Shown here piece after piece: positions 23,001 to 35,000 of a stretch of DNA of 64,000 nucleotides. Source of the DNA: Dysidea avara (taxonomy: Eukaryota > Porifera > Demospongiae > Dictyoceratida > Dysideidae); assembly GCF_963678975.1 (NCBI RefSeq), contig NC_089279.1, positions 27,266,004 to 27,330,003 of the forward strand. The letters run 5' to 3'. Within the stretch, counting starts at the first letter, position 1. Every line of letters starts with the position of its first letter. The translations under genes and the position numbers were made by a program. The notes under the pieces were generated by a model that was not told where the DNA came from, searched no databases, and saw only the letters and a list, made by a program, of their open reading frames with translations.

Positions 23001-26000
23001 TTAGCCATTTTCAAGAAATTGTGAGTTGAAAATTTCCTGAACTTAGTGCCACATAGTTAATGGAACTACTCTGCTGCAAGTAACACACATTCATAACCGC
23101 CTACCTGCTGGGTATGTCCATCGTGTCAGAGTAAATTTTTCACCAACAATAAATGGGTGTCATTATGATCTGCAAGTTCTCCTGGTATCAGTAGAAAATG
23201 GAGTGGTCTCAACTGATCAAGACTTCACTCAGGTATGCAACAGACCACTGCAATCCCATGGGTTTGTTTATTATCCTGGGATTGATTATTGCAAATATCA
23301 TGATGAATGTCACTCAGTGATTCGTTTCCACTCTAAGCAAGTCAATATATCAATGACGCCATTTGAGAGAGTTAGTTCTTGGCATTGCTTACGTTGGCAC
23401 AAACTTCCAAAAATGCAACACTAAAAGAGCAAGCCTCTAGTGAAGTGCTGTGCTCATTTTGCAAGCAACTTCTTAGCCATCTGGAGCACCAAAAGAAAAG
23501 ATCAGCTCAAGTCAGTCCGGGAAAAAGAATTAAATGCAGGCAGCAAACTCCAACTATCCCACTAAGTATTTATCACCGGCCAGTACTAAAGCAAGAAAAA
23601 GAAATGCACAAACAGAGAGAACAAAGGACAAAGCTTTACTAACTAAATACTCTAAACTAGATGTAACATTGAATGATAGCCAAGATAACTGCAGCATTAG
23701 AGGATAGATATGGAGACCAGCTTTGAAGAGATATATAAAGAAGCTGGCGGTTTTGGAGTGGTAGATTTTATTAAGGAAATTTGGAGGAAAGGCAGACAGT
23801 GAAATGAATTCTACTCTGAAGAGTAGTATGTTGTAAATCAACCAGATGATTTGTGAACAGTTTATATTGCTACAGGTCATTGGAAACATGGTAACCGATG
23901 GAGCTTAGTTACTATTCGAATTGGTAATACATTCAATACTTATCAGTACGTGTATAATACAATAATGTTTCTCTCCTAAAGCTCTTGCTGTGTTCATTAG
24001 AAACCCGGCACCCTATGAAGCTTTTAAAAGCTTTGATATTCTTTAGTTGCCCACAAGAAGCACCCTCCAGGTGTACACTGGTTGCTTTCTTCATGATAGT
24101 GGTGCATCATGGGAAAGTATTTCTAAGCAGGTGGAGCAACATGAGCAGTTTAACTCAACGTGTAAAGCTTCAGGAAAGTTAATGCCAATGGCTGATGGAG
24201 TGCCGATTTTTTATGAAGTAAAAGTCATATCGCAATTGATGTGGAACTCCAGAGGTCAAACAATTGTAGGCCTACAGAGGATCAAGCATCACTTCATGAT
24301 GTCTACCAGCTATTTGACAAGGATAAGGCAGTACAGCAAACTGCTTACATAATGCAGTTTCTGTGGAGGGTTTGACGTCTTCCTATGACATAGTTGGACT
24401 TAACTTAATTGGGAGACATTTTTAGTGAAGACTATTCAAGTCTGCGTGTTTGAAACTATCCCCATCTCTTTCAGGTGACCATTAAATATGTTTATGTATT
24501 GTATGGATTTTTTAAAGTTCTATGTAGGTACATGGATTTGCCACTAGTCTCCTAGTATGTGATGGAGCTGCACCCAACTTGACTGTGGTCAAAAGTACAC
24601 ATGGTCATAGTGGGGCATATGGCACTAACCAAGACTTTAGTGATGAATACCAAGTAAGGCTGTACTTTGTCAACCCATTCAACCCACTGCACCTAATTCA
24701 CTGGTTGATCTGTCCAGGTCATCAGGTATGAAAATTTGTCATTGATATTTATCTTTATGCATGTATATCTTTAGCTGAAGAATATGATTAATGCTCTCCA
24801 TTCATCTCACAAAAAAGGGACCAGGAATTTCACTCTTGATGCAAATCATTTTGAGTGGCAGGCAATAATAAATGTGTTTGAATGAGAGTGTGCACACGTG
24901 AAGAATGATAATGTCTGGATGATTCCCAAACTGCATGAAGCTTACATCATCCGGGACTCTTGGATCAAATTTAATGCTGCACCAACCAAGATTATGTAAT
25001 AAAGCTGAAACACACATCAAAGATAGCTGCTTTTCCTTAAAAGATACAATGGAAACAGTACTCCAGATACCACACGGTCACCTTAACATGTCCTTATATT
25101 ATAACAGAGGGGTCCTAATTTCAGGGTTCAAATTTTATGCATGTATACTTTTGTAAATAGAACATGGATAATATCAAAGTGTTCTCAGTTAATAGTTCCC
25201 TAGCCTTTCCACTTTAGCTGTATGTAGATCGAATAATATATTTTCAGCACGAACAAGCACTTGGAAAGTTGTATCATTATGTGAATCAGCAACCTCCTCC
25301 AACAGATGCTCCACAAGTTAAACTGACCCTGAAATACCTGGAGTCATTCAATAAGATTTTGAGAAATAGTTGCTGAGCCGGTACCGGGTGACTGACACAA
25401 ACTGTGATATTCTGAAATACATAAGGGAAGGGTATGATTGTTTCACAATTGGCACCATGAAGCAGGTAAACAAATATATCCAAATGTAGTATTAATAATA
25501 TTGAACATTTCAATTAGCTAAGCCTGAGCCAATTCAGACAAGCGAATTTCTGGCATGGCAAAGTAAGGTATACATAGAAACAGTACTTGCTTTCATATCA
25601 TTTTTTTGAACAGCTTGGGATTACCCAGTATCTGTGTTTACGGATTTGAATCTTTCTGTGTATACTGTTTGAACAAGTACCCAAACTGCTTCATTTCACC
25701 TCTATGGGGGGGGGGGGGGGGGGGGTGTCAGGTAGTGCTGTGGAGTCTCCAGTACAAGAGATCAGCTGGTGAAAAGCTAAATACTGGCCAACTATGCAAT
25801 TTCACGAGCAATCCAGTTGATCAAGCAGACAGTATCCACCAATCACAGTAGTAGTCGCTATAGAGATTTGTCTCTCAACATCTGTGAGAGTGACATTACT
25901 CTGGAAAGGAAAAAAATATACCAAAAACAAGAAAGCTTAATTTTGTTCATTTAAATTATCACAAAGATTATTAATAGCATAATAGCATGCACATTAATTG

Positions 26001-29000
26001 CACAAACATTTAAGTAGTTATGAATTTGTTTTACTCTTTGACTTTACATGCTGTGTTAATAAGGTGTCTCGTAAATTTTGTCCTGACACTGAAGCAGTTC
26101 CTTTTGTTCATTGCAGTGCCAGCCTTGGAAGGAGCTTAAGAATTCTTGGATTCTGAATTTTGATACAAATTCAGTGAACACATCATCCAAAGCTGATGGC
26201 TTAAAATAATCTGGCGATTCAAAACAGCTTTGAATTTTTTTTTTCTTTAAGCTTAGTTCCACTGTGAACAAACTGGTAGTTTCCTGAACAAAGGAAGTCC
26301 CGTACTTCTTAAATCCAGTTTCATTGCAAACTGCTTATCCACTTCCTGTAGAAACAGGATCATTCTTCACAGGGAAAGTACATAAATCCAGAATCTCGAT
26401 ACCGCAAGTACATAGAATCAGACTCTGTGACTGTATTTAAGGAGATTGTCGTACACTTCTGTTGAGAATATTAGCATGAATACTTCATACTCAAATTTCC
26501 TTGCTTGATAAAAGCTAACCCACCTCGAGTAATAGTGGTGGCATCTTCATGATTAAGCTCCAAGTTCAGTTTTGCAAGGTCTGTAGTGTCCTTTACTAGT
26601 AGTATGTTGCAATGGTGATGTCACTGGAATGAACTTGTCCTTATTCTTAGCACATTGTTCATACAGACTGGCAAACGTGTTCTTCAAGAAACAATATATC
26701 ACATGGCTAAACTAACTTAGAACGAGTGATGTCCAGACAATACGTTGCAATACACTACTAACTCATAAACTCATGGTTTCCTATGAATTCAAATTCATGG
26801 GTTGTTCATATTTATGACTCTATGTATACTTTCTGTTTCATAGGCTATGAATTTTATGCACCCTATGAATTACACATGAACCATCACATGAAAACACCAT
26901 GACTTTAATATGAATTATTATCCCATGAAACCCATGAATTGACCATGAAACTACTACCATACAATGGATAAATATGTCATGAGTACTCCATGAACTGCAC
27001 TATGAAATTTACATGAATGTCTCATGAACTTATCAATGAAATTTACATGAGCATCCTATGAGATACCAATAAAATGTTCTGGATCTGGCATCATGAAATA
27101 ATGTCTATGCTGGACAGAAAATGCTTTGTTATGTATTAAGAATCACAAAGTAGCAACTCCAAAACACCTACAAATTGAAGTTCAATATAAAAATATGAAT
27201 TACAACTTATCATGAATTACAACAGTTGAAAGATATCAAGACACACGCACGACCCAAGAAGCCGGCGCGCCACACCGTGAGTATATTAACAGGAAGAAAG
27301 AAAATGCAATTTTCACACCTATGTAGCTCTGTGATCCCTTAACCGATTGGAATCAAATTTGCTACAGATGTGCCAGCCAGTTATGGGAGTCTACATACCA
27401 AATGTGGAGAAAATCGGTCCAGCCATTTCCGAGATATGAGCGAACAAACTTTCGTTTTAATTTCTTCATTTTTTTCTTCTTCATCTTCATTTCGCAAAAT
27501 CCACCATAAAACACGAATGCGTACTCGGATAGAGCTGAAATTTGCCACACTTGAAGGGCTCATTAAGGCAGATCTAAGTACCAACTTTGGTATATAGGAA
27601 TCCGAGGAACATTCATGGAGTTATGACCGATTATGTGTGTAAAATAAGGTCGAAGATCTGTCACGCCTACAGGGTAAACCCCTTGGAGGAATGAGTTGAA
27701 AATTGATATGTAGATGGAGTAACCATCGTAGGAGTGCCTTTTTGTGGTTTGAAAGGAATCGAGATAAAGGCCATGGAGATATGACACAAAACCCAACCTG
27801 TGTCAAAATTACACGATCGATATTTATGAATAAAAAAACTATTAGTTTTCACATCTACCAGGCAAACCGCTTAGAGCAATGAGCTGAAAATCAGTATGTA
27901 GCTGGAATAATCATCATAGAAAGTCCTCGCAGTAGTACAGAAGAATCGGATTATAAACCACTGAGTTATGATTCGAAAGGCAACTACGTGTAGCAAATGC
28001 GAGATCGAGATATTCTAATAGAATAGTCACCCTATTAGAGCATTCAGCTACGTTTATAACTTACTCCATTATAGAATTATATTACATTGCAAGATATTCT
28101 GTACGGAATTCAGCTACAAACAGTTAATCTGATAGACAATTCAGCTACATGCACTTAAGTCACCCTGTAGAGAGTTCATCTAGAAACAAGTCACCCTGTA
28201 GAGAGATCAGCTAGAAGAAGTCACCTTATAGAGTTCAGCTACAAAGAAACCATCATGTAGAGAGTTCAGCTGCAAACAAATCACCCTGTAGAGAGTTCAG
28301 CTACAAACAGATCACCCTGTAGAGAGTTCAGCTACAAACAAACCACCCTGTAGAGAGTTCAGTTACAAAGAAACCACCCTGTAGAGAGTTGCAAACAAGT
28401 TATCTGTAGGGAATAATTAACATGTAATAAATGTATTATTATTATATAGATAATTTGTACATTTACTGATAAAATCAGAATTAGTTAAAGTATTTAAAAA
28501 CTTCTTCATCTTTCTCTTCTTCCTGTGGTAAAGAAAAACAGATAGGTTTAAAAAAGCCACAAAGCCGGCCATAGGCCGGCTTTGGGGTATACAAATACAA
28601 AAAGAAGTGAAATCTAATCCAAAACAGCCAAGCTGTAAAAAGAGAGTGCGGCCCTCTGAAAGGCTATGGTGAAAAAAGATGTGAAATCCAAGGTGGCAGC
28701 CAAGAAATGGCTGTGATGGTAGGTTAATGGTAAAAATTTTAATAACGACAATTCAGGTGAATTTTGTGCCAATTGACCAAGCGGCACCAAATTCACCTGA
28801 ATTGTATTATTAAAATTTTTACCATTAACCTACCATCACAGCCATTTCTTGGCCGCCACCTTGGATTTCACATCTTTTTTCACCATAGCCTTTCTGAGGG
28901 CCGCACTCTTTTTTTACAGCTTGGCTGTTTTGGATTAGATTATATTATACCCACGTCCCATACTACAATAATGGACCAATGTATTATTTATAACATTGTA

Positions 29001-32000
29001 TTGTTATTATGTACGCAGCTGTAGTAATCAGAATCCTTAGCTAAGTTGTACCGTGTACTTTGATTTGTTTTTGTACTTAGCTAAGTAATTAACACATGTA
29101 TTAGCAGCTTTTCTTATGGTTATGTTAATTGTATGTAATAGAGTAAACACACTATTTATGGACTTTTATTGCACCTTGTACTTGGTAAACATGTTTCTTT
29201 TTATAGTATAAATATAGTGTCTTGTACCATGTATTTATTGTTGTGTAGTCTAAGATAAAAGTATTATCCTTAAGCGTGTAATTATTACCGGGCAGATACG
29301 ACAGTGGCGACGAGGATATAACTATGGCTACTCATGGCACCATTGCAGCATTTTCCAGTTCACAAGAAACATGGACAGTGTACGTCGAGCGTCTCGAACA
29401 ATACTTTGCAGCCAACAAGATAGAGGATGTAGACCAACAGAGAGCAATACTCCTCAGTGTCTGTGGACCAGCTACCTACCGGTTCATTCGCAATCTGGTG
29501 TCCCCTAAGAAGCCAACGGAGCTCAAGATCAAGGATCTCATCACCATAGCACAGAAGCATCATGATCCTAAGCCGTCAATGATTGTGCAGAGATTCCAAT
29601 TTAATGGCCATAATCGTTGTACAGGAGAATCAGTCGCAGCTTATGTTGCAGAGCTACGCCAGTTTGCAGAACACTGTCAGTATGCCACTACCCTCAACAA
29701 TATGTTACGAGATAGTCTAGTTTGCGGAGTAGAGGATTCCAGAATCCAGCGCCGACTTCTAGCAGAACCAGAACTCACCTTTGACAAGGCTTTCGAGATA
29801 GCTATGGCATCTGAATCTGCAGAAAAGAATGTGAAAGACTTACAGTCCCCTGTCCCTGTTAACAAGCTGAAGACTCATGGTACACAGAATCCATGCTACC
29901 AATGTGGAGAGAAACACAAGGCAGCTGATTGTTGTTTTAAGACTGCGGAATGTCGCAAATGCGGGAGGAAAGGACACATTGCTCGTGTGTGTAAAAGTAA
30001 ACCCTTACCAAAAGGACAGCCCCGCCCACAACAGAACGATGGTACCACGTCTCGTCCTACTCACATAGTAAAGGAGGAGGAAGATGATTACTCCATGTAC
30101 AAGGTCACCGCCACATCTGTGAAACCACTTCTAGTGTCAGTGAGTATTGACAATGCTAGTTTGGAAATGGAGGTAGACACCGGAGCTTCAGTTTCTATTA
30201 TCAGTGAAGAAACTTACAATCGTCTGTGGTCACCAGAAGATGCTCCCCCTCTCCAGGAGTCCAGTGTCAAGCTGAGAGCTTAACAGATAGGTGTCAAAGG
30301 CTCCACCATAGTCACAGTCAAGTATAAGGATCAGACTGAGCAGTTACCATTAGTGGTCGCAAATGGGAGTGGACCAAGCTTATTGGGAAGAGACTGGCTT
30401 ATGAAGATCTGTTTGGACTGGACTAACTTATTTTGTGTTAACCATGCATGTTATTCTTTGTCCTTGTAGGGTATTCTTGATACATACACAACCGTCTTTA
30501 GTTCAGAACTTGGAGTCTTAAAAGGAACTAATGCTACAATTAGAGTGGATCCTACAGCCCAACCCAGTTTTCACAAACCCAGAGCAGTACCTTATGCCTT
30601 GAAGGCAAAAACTGAGAAAGAACTGGACCGTTTAATTCAACAAGGTGTGATCGAACCTATTGAATTTTCTGAGTGGGCTGCCCCAATTGTTCCTGTGTTA
30701 AAGAAAGATGGTTCAATTAGGATATGTGGAGACTACAAGGTTACAATTGACCAAGCTTCCCAAGTGGACAGCTACCCCTTGCCTAGATAGATGATTTGTT
30801 CGCATCATTGGCTGGTGGAAAGAGATTTTCAAAACTAGACCTTGCCCATGCTTATCAGCAGATACCCTTAGATGATGCATCAAAGAAGCTTGTGGCTATC
30901 AACACACACAAAGGATTGTTCCAGTACAACAGACTTCCTTTTGGTGTTTCAGCCGCTCCATCCATATTCCAAAGGACTATGGAAACACTTCTTCAGGGTT
31001 TTCCAGGAGTGTGCTTGTTTCTTGATGACATCTTGGTGTCTGGATGGAATGACCAAGAGCACCTGACCAATTTGTCAGCAGTATTGCAGAAACTGGCTTC
31101 AGCAGGTATGAAATTAAAGCCTAATAAATGCTTTTTCATGCTACAGGAGGTGGAATACCTTGGTCACAAAAATAATATCGGCTAAGGGACTGGAACCAAT
31201 TCCAGAGAAGGTTAGAGCTATTGTGGAAGCACCTGCCCCAAGAAATGTGTCACAGTTGAAGTCATTTTTGGGCATGCTGAACTATTATGGCAAGTTCTTA
31301 CCTAACCTTTCTACATGTCTTGCTCCTTTGTACAGCTTGCTACAGAAGAAGCATCATTGGTCATGGGGAGAAAAGCAATGTAAAGCTTTTGAGAAGGCCA
31401 AGGCTTTGTTGACATCTTCAAGTGTCCTGACACACTATGACCCATCCAAACCACTGATTTTGGCTTGTGATGCATCCCCTTATGGAAATGGTGCAGTTTT
31501 GTCTCACCAAGTTGGAGATTATGAACTGCCAGTTGCTTTTGCTTCACATTCTCTGGCACCTGCGGAGAAAAATTATGCACAAATAGACAAGGAAGCACTT
31601 GCTATTGTTTTTGGAGTCAGACATTTTCACCAGTACTTGTTTGGAAGACATTTTACAATTAAATCAGATCACAAACCCCTACAGCACCTCTTAGGAGAGA
31701 GAAAAGGTATTCCGGTGATGGCATCAGGAAGAATACAACGATGGGCCTTAACACTGAGTGCGTATAACTACACAGTGCAGTATGTGCCTGGTAAGGATAA
31801 TGCAAATGCTGATGGTTTCAGCCGATTGCCACTATCAGTGCAGCCAAAAGAAGTACCAATGCCTCAAGAGTTAGTGTACTTGTTAGAAGGCTTGGAGATT
31901 TCTCCAGTAACAGTGGACCAAATCAGATCATGGACTGATTGAGATCCTATGTTGTCCAAAGTACGCAGATTTGTGCAACATGGCTGGCCACGAGCAGTTG

Positions 32001-35000
32001 ATTCAGTACTTAAACCATATCAATCAAGACAGTTGGAGCTCAGCATTCAAAACAACTGCTTACTCTGGCAGAATCGAATCGTGGTACCTAAGCAGGGAAG
32101 AGAGAAGTTGCTGGCTTTGCTTCATGAAGGTCATCCAGGAATTTCTAAGATGAAAGGTTTGGCTCGTAGTTATGTGTGGTGGCCTAACATTGATTCAGAC
32201 TTGGAAGCACAAGTAAAACAGTGTAACCAGTGTCAAGTCAATCAGCCTTCTCCCCCAGCTGTACCAATGCATCCATGGGAATGGCCAGAAAACCAATGGG
32301 AGAGAATTCATTTAGACTATGCTGGACCCTTTCTGGGAAAAACGTTTTTAGTTGTTGTCGACGCCCATTCTAAATGGATGGAAATAGAGGTTGTAAGTTC
32401 TGGTACTACTCAAGCAACGGTTGAACATTTAAGAACAATGTTTGCCAGATTTGGGTTACCTAAGGTGATTGTGACAGACAATGGCACTTGTTTCACTAGC
32501 AGTGAATTTACTGAATTTCTAAGGCAAAATCACATCCGCCATTTTAAGACCGCACCTTATCACCCTTCTTCTAATGGCTTAGCTGAGAGAGCTGTTCAGA
32601 CCTTCAAAATTGGAATGAAGAAGCAGTTGACTGGTACAATACAGACTAAACTCTCACGCTTTCTTTTTCATTACAGACTTTCAACTCACGCAACAACAGG
32701 AGTTGCTCCAGCAGAGTTAATCTTGAAACAGAGACCTCGCTCACACCTGGACCTGATTGTACCTAGCCTAAAAGACAGAGTTTCACAACATCAACATAGA
32801 CAGAAGTCACAATATGACAGAACCACCCAACAACGTACTTTTCAACAAAATGGCTTAATGATGGTTCGTGGTTTTAACAAGGGACCAAAAGGCAATTGGT
32901 TACCAGGAACTGTTGTTAGTACCAGTGGTGAGCACTCTTACAAGATCAAATTATCAGATGGTAAAATTGTCTGCTGAAGACATGCGGATCACATTCGCAA
33001 TAGACAAGGTGACTGTAGTTCTGATCAAGACAATGATACTGATGACATTCCTATTCCAGTTTCCCAGCAGCCACCTACCAGTGGAAGTGCACCAACTGAA
33101 CTTCACCGCTCACAAAGGTAACGTAGGCCTAAGGTATCGTAGGCCTCCAGAGCGTTTTCAGAATTAAGAAGGGAGGAATGTAGTAATCAGAATCCTTAGC
33201 TAAGTTGTACTGTGTACTTTGATTTGTTTTTGTACTTAGCTAAGTAATTAACATATGTATCAGCTTTTCTTATGGTTATGTTAATTGTATGTAATAGAGT
33301 AAACACACTATTTATGGACTTGTATTGCACCTTGTACTTGGTAAACATGCTATTTAAGGTTTCTTTTTATAGTATAAATATAGTGTCTTGTACCATGTAT
33401 TTATTGTTGTGTAGTCTAAGATAATAGTATTATCCTTAAGGGTACTCTGCACAGTTCGTACAAGGCTTCCCAAGACATAGTCTGTTTTGCACTAAAAGAA
33501 ATACTATGGTCACTTAATTAGTCTGTGATATGTTGACACATTTTAGTACCCATAAATTAGGTATCCCATAGCAACAAGCGCACGCATCTTGCTGTTCTAC
33601 ACCCTCTCACTTAAATTAGAACTACTCCATCATTTTTAATCCAATGGACATGAAATTTTCACACGAGCTACGTAGCTACTTTAGTAATTTTGCCAAAGAA
33701 GAGCGTTTGCCATTTTTTAATTGCAAGTTCAGATGATGAATAACATGGAAGTAAAAAAAAGGATTTCTGGGAGTGTCAACCTGAAAGATAAATACGTGAT
33801 GAATGAGAAGCTAAAAGACAAAAATAAAAACGCACAATGGTTTGTGCTGTTTAGCATGGTGTATCATAAAAGTATCAAGGCTCTTGTGTGTAAACTGTAG
33901 GACTAGCTCTAGTATAAAGGGAAAAACTGTAACTCATGTTCTAAAGCAAATTTAGCAGTTGGGTTTGGACTAAACTGTGTACTAGTGTTAGCTTATATCC
34001 AGTACAAAAGTACAGAACATTTGCTAAAACCATTTATAAGTTACAGAGCAAATTAAATTTCATGAGAAGCCATATAAGCGGGATGTACAGAGCACCCTTA
34101 AGCGTGCAATTATTACCAGGCAGATACGACAGCAGCTAAAGTTTTATTCGAAAGTTCTGGAATCACAGAGTAGCTAAAAACATATGAAATAAATATCTAA
34201 GTTGATTTGTGCACCTACGTATGCAGAATACTAAGCAGTTTCTAAGTTCATATACGTGAACAAAATGATAAGTAAATTCAAGACTTAAAACTAGAAACAG
34301 TTGAGTTCATTAAACACAGACGTACTGGTATTTGTAGTAAGATGCCATCTGTTTCATTTGCTAAAAGCGATTTAGTAACTCAAAGGCCTGGGAGCTGAGT
34401 TGAACTTTTACTTTCATTTTTAATGCTTATCATCAATATTGTAGTACTATTCTTCTCTGTGTTCTGCAAATAATTTTGGATAAATAGTAGACAAAGTGCA
34501 TCATAGGTACCCACCCTCAAAAAATTATTTTCGTGGACTTCAGGATGAACGTTCAACTGTGTTTTTTGTTTGTTTGTTTGCTTATGTCGCTCTTTTATCC
34601 CATACTCATGCCATGGCCATACGTATATGTACCGTAAACCCCACTGCAATACATTAGTCTAAATAAGTTAGACACTATGGGAACTAAGCAATTCAGTAAC
34701 CTCTCAGGCCCTTAGTAGCACCCTCGCTGCACTCACGACACTTATTTGCAATGTATGGTAACTCTGGTTCCTTGTAATTGCTTATTCAGGAGTGGTGTCA
34801 AATTTTGTAAACAACAGTTAAGCAGCTGAAAACGCTGATAATGTAGCTATACATGTTCAGTACCATAACACTCAGAAATGGGATATTACAGTAAACACCT
34901 ACTATAACGTCATTAATAACAATGTACAACTTACTAGTGAAGGCAGATGAAGGTTGCGGTATGAATTCTTACAGTCCTATCATGGCCTCCTTCACTTCAA

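Larger units (their letters stand above)
29020..34131 (+). mobile_element. Ty3/gypsy LTR retrotransposon, full structure, coding capacity lost
   Basis: LTRs at 29020-29303 and 33179-34131 (the latter interrupted by a 658-bp element) are bounded by a 5-bp duplication GCAGC (29015-29019, 34132-34136). A primer-binding-like TGGCGACGAGG follows the left LTR after one base, and a polypurine tract AAGAAGGGAGGAA precedes the right LTR. Gene order is gag, protease, reverse transcriptase, RNase H, integrase, as in Metaviridae. The LTRs differ by roughly eight substitutions and two short indels, so the insertion is old but not ancient. It lies in receptor A's intron, antisense to the gene, inside the block that receptor B lacks. 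Confidence 0.93.

Noticed and set aside
27362-27852. Cluster of overlapping 60-77 codon frames on both strands
   Set aside because: Overlapping frames in all directions with no domain; likely non-coding repeat with even base composition.
28155-28405. Possible CRISPR array (regular ~31-bp repeats)
   Set aside because: Units are contiguous without spacers, in a eukaryotic intron; it is a minisatellite.
32868-33167. Separate plus-strand gene after the integrase
   Set aside because: It overlaps the end of pol in another frame; its tail (RYRRPPERF) is more likely the frame-shifted C-terminus of pol.
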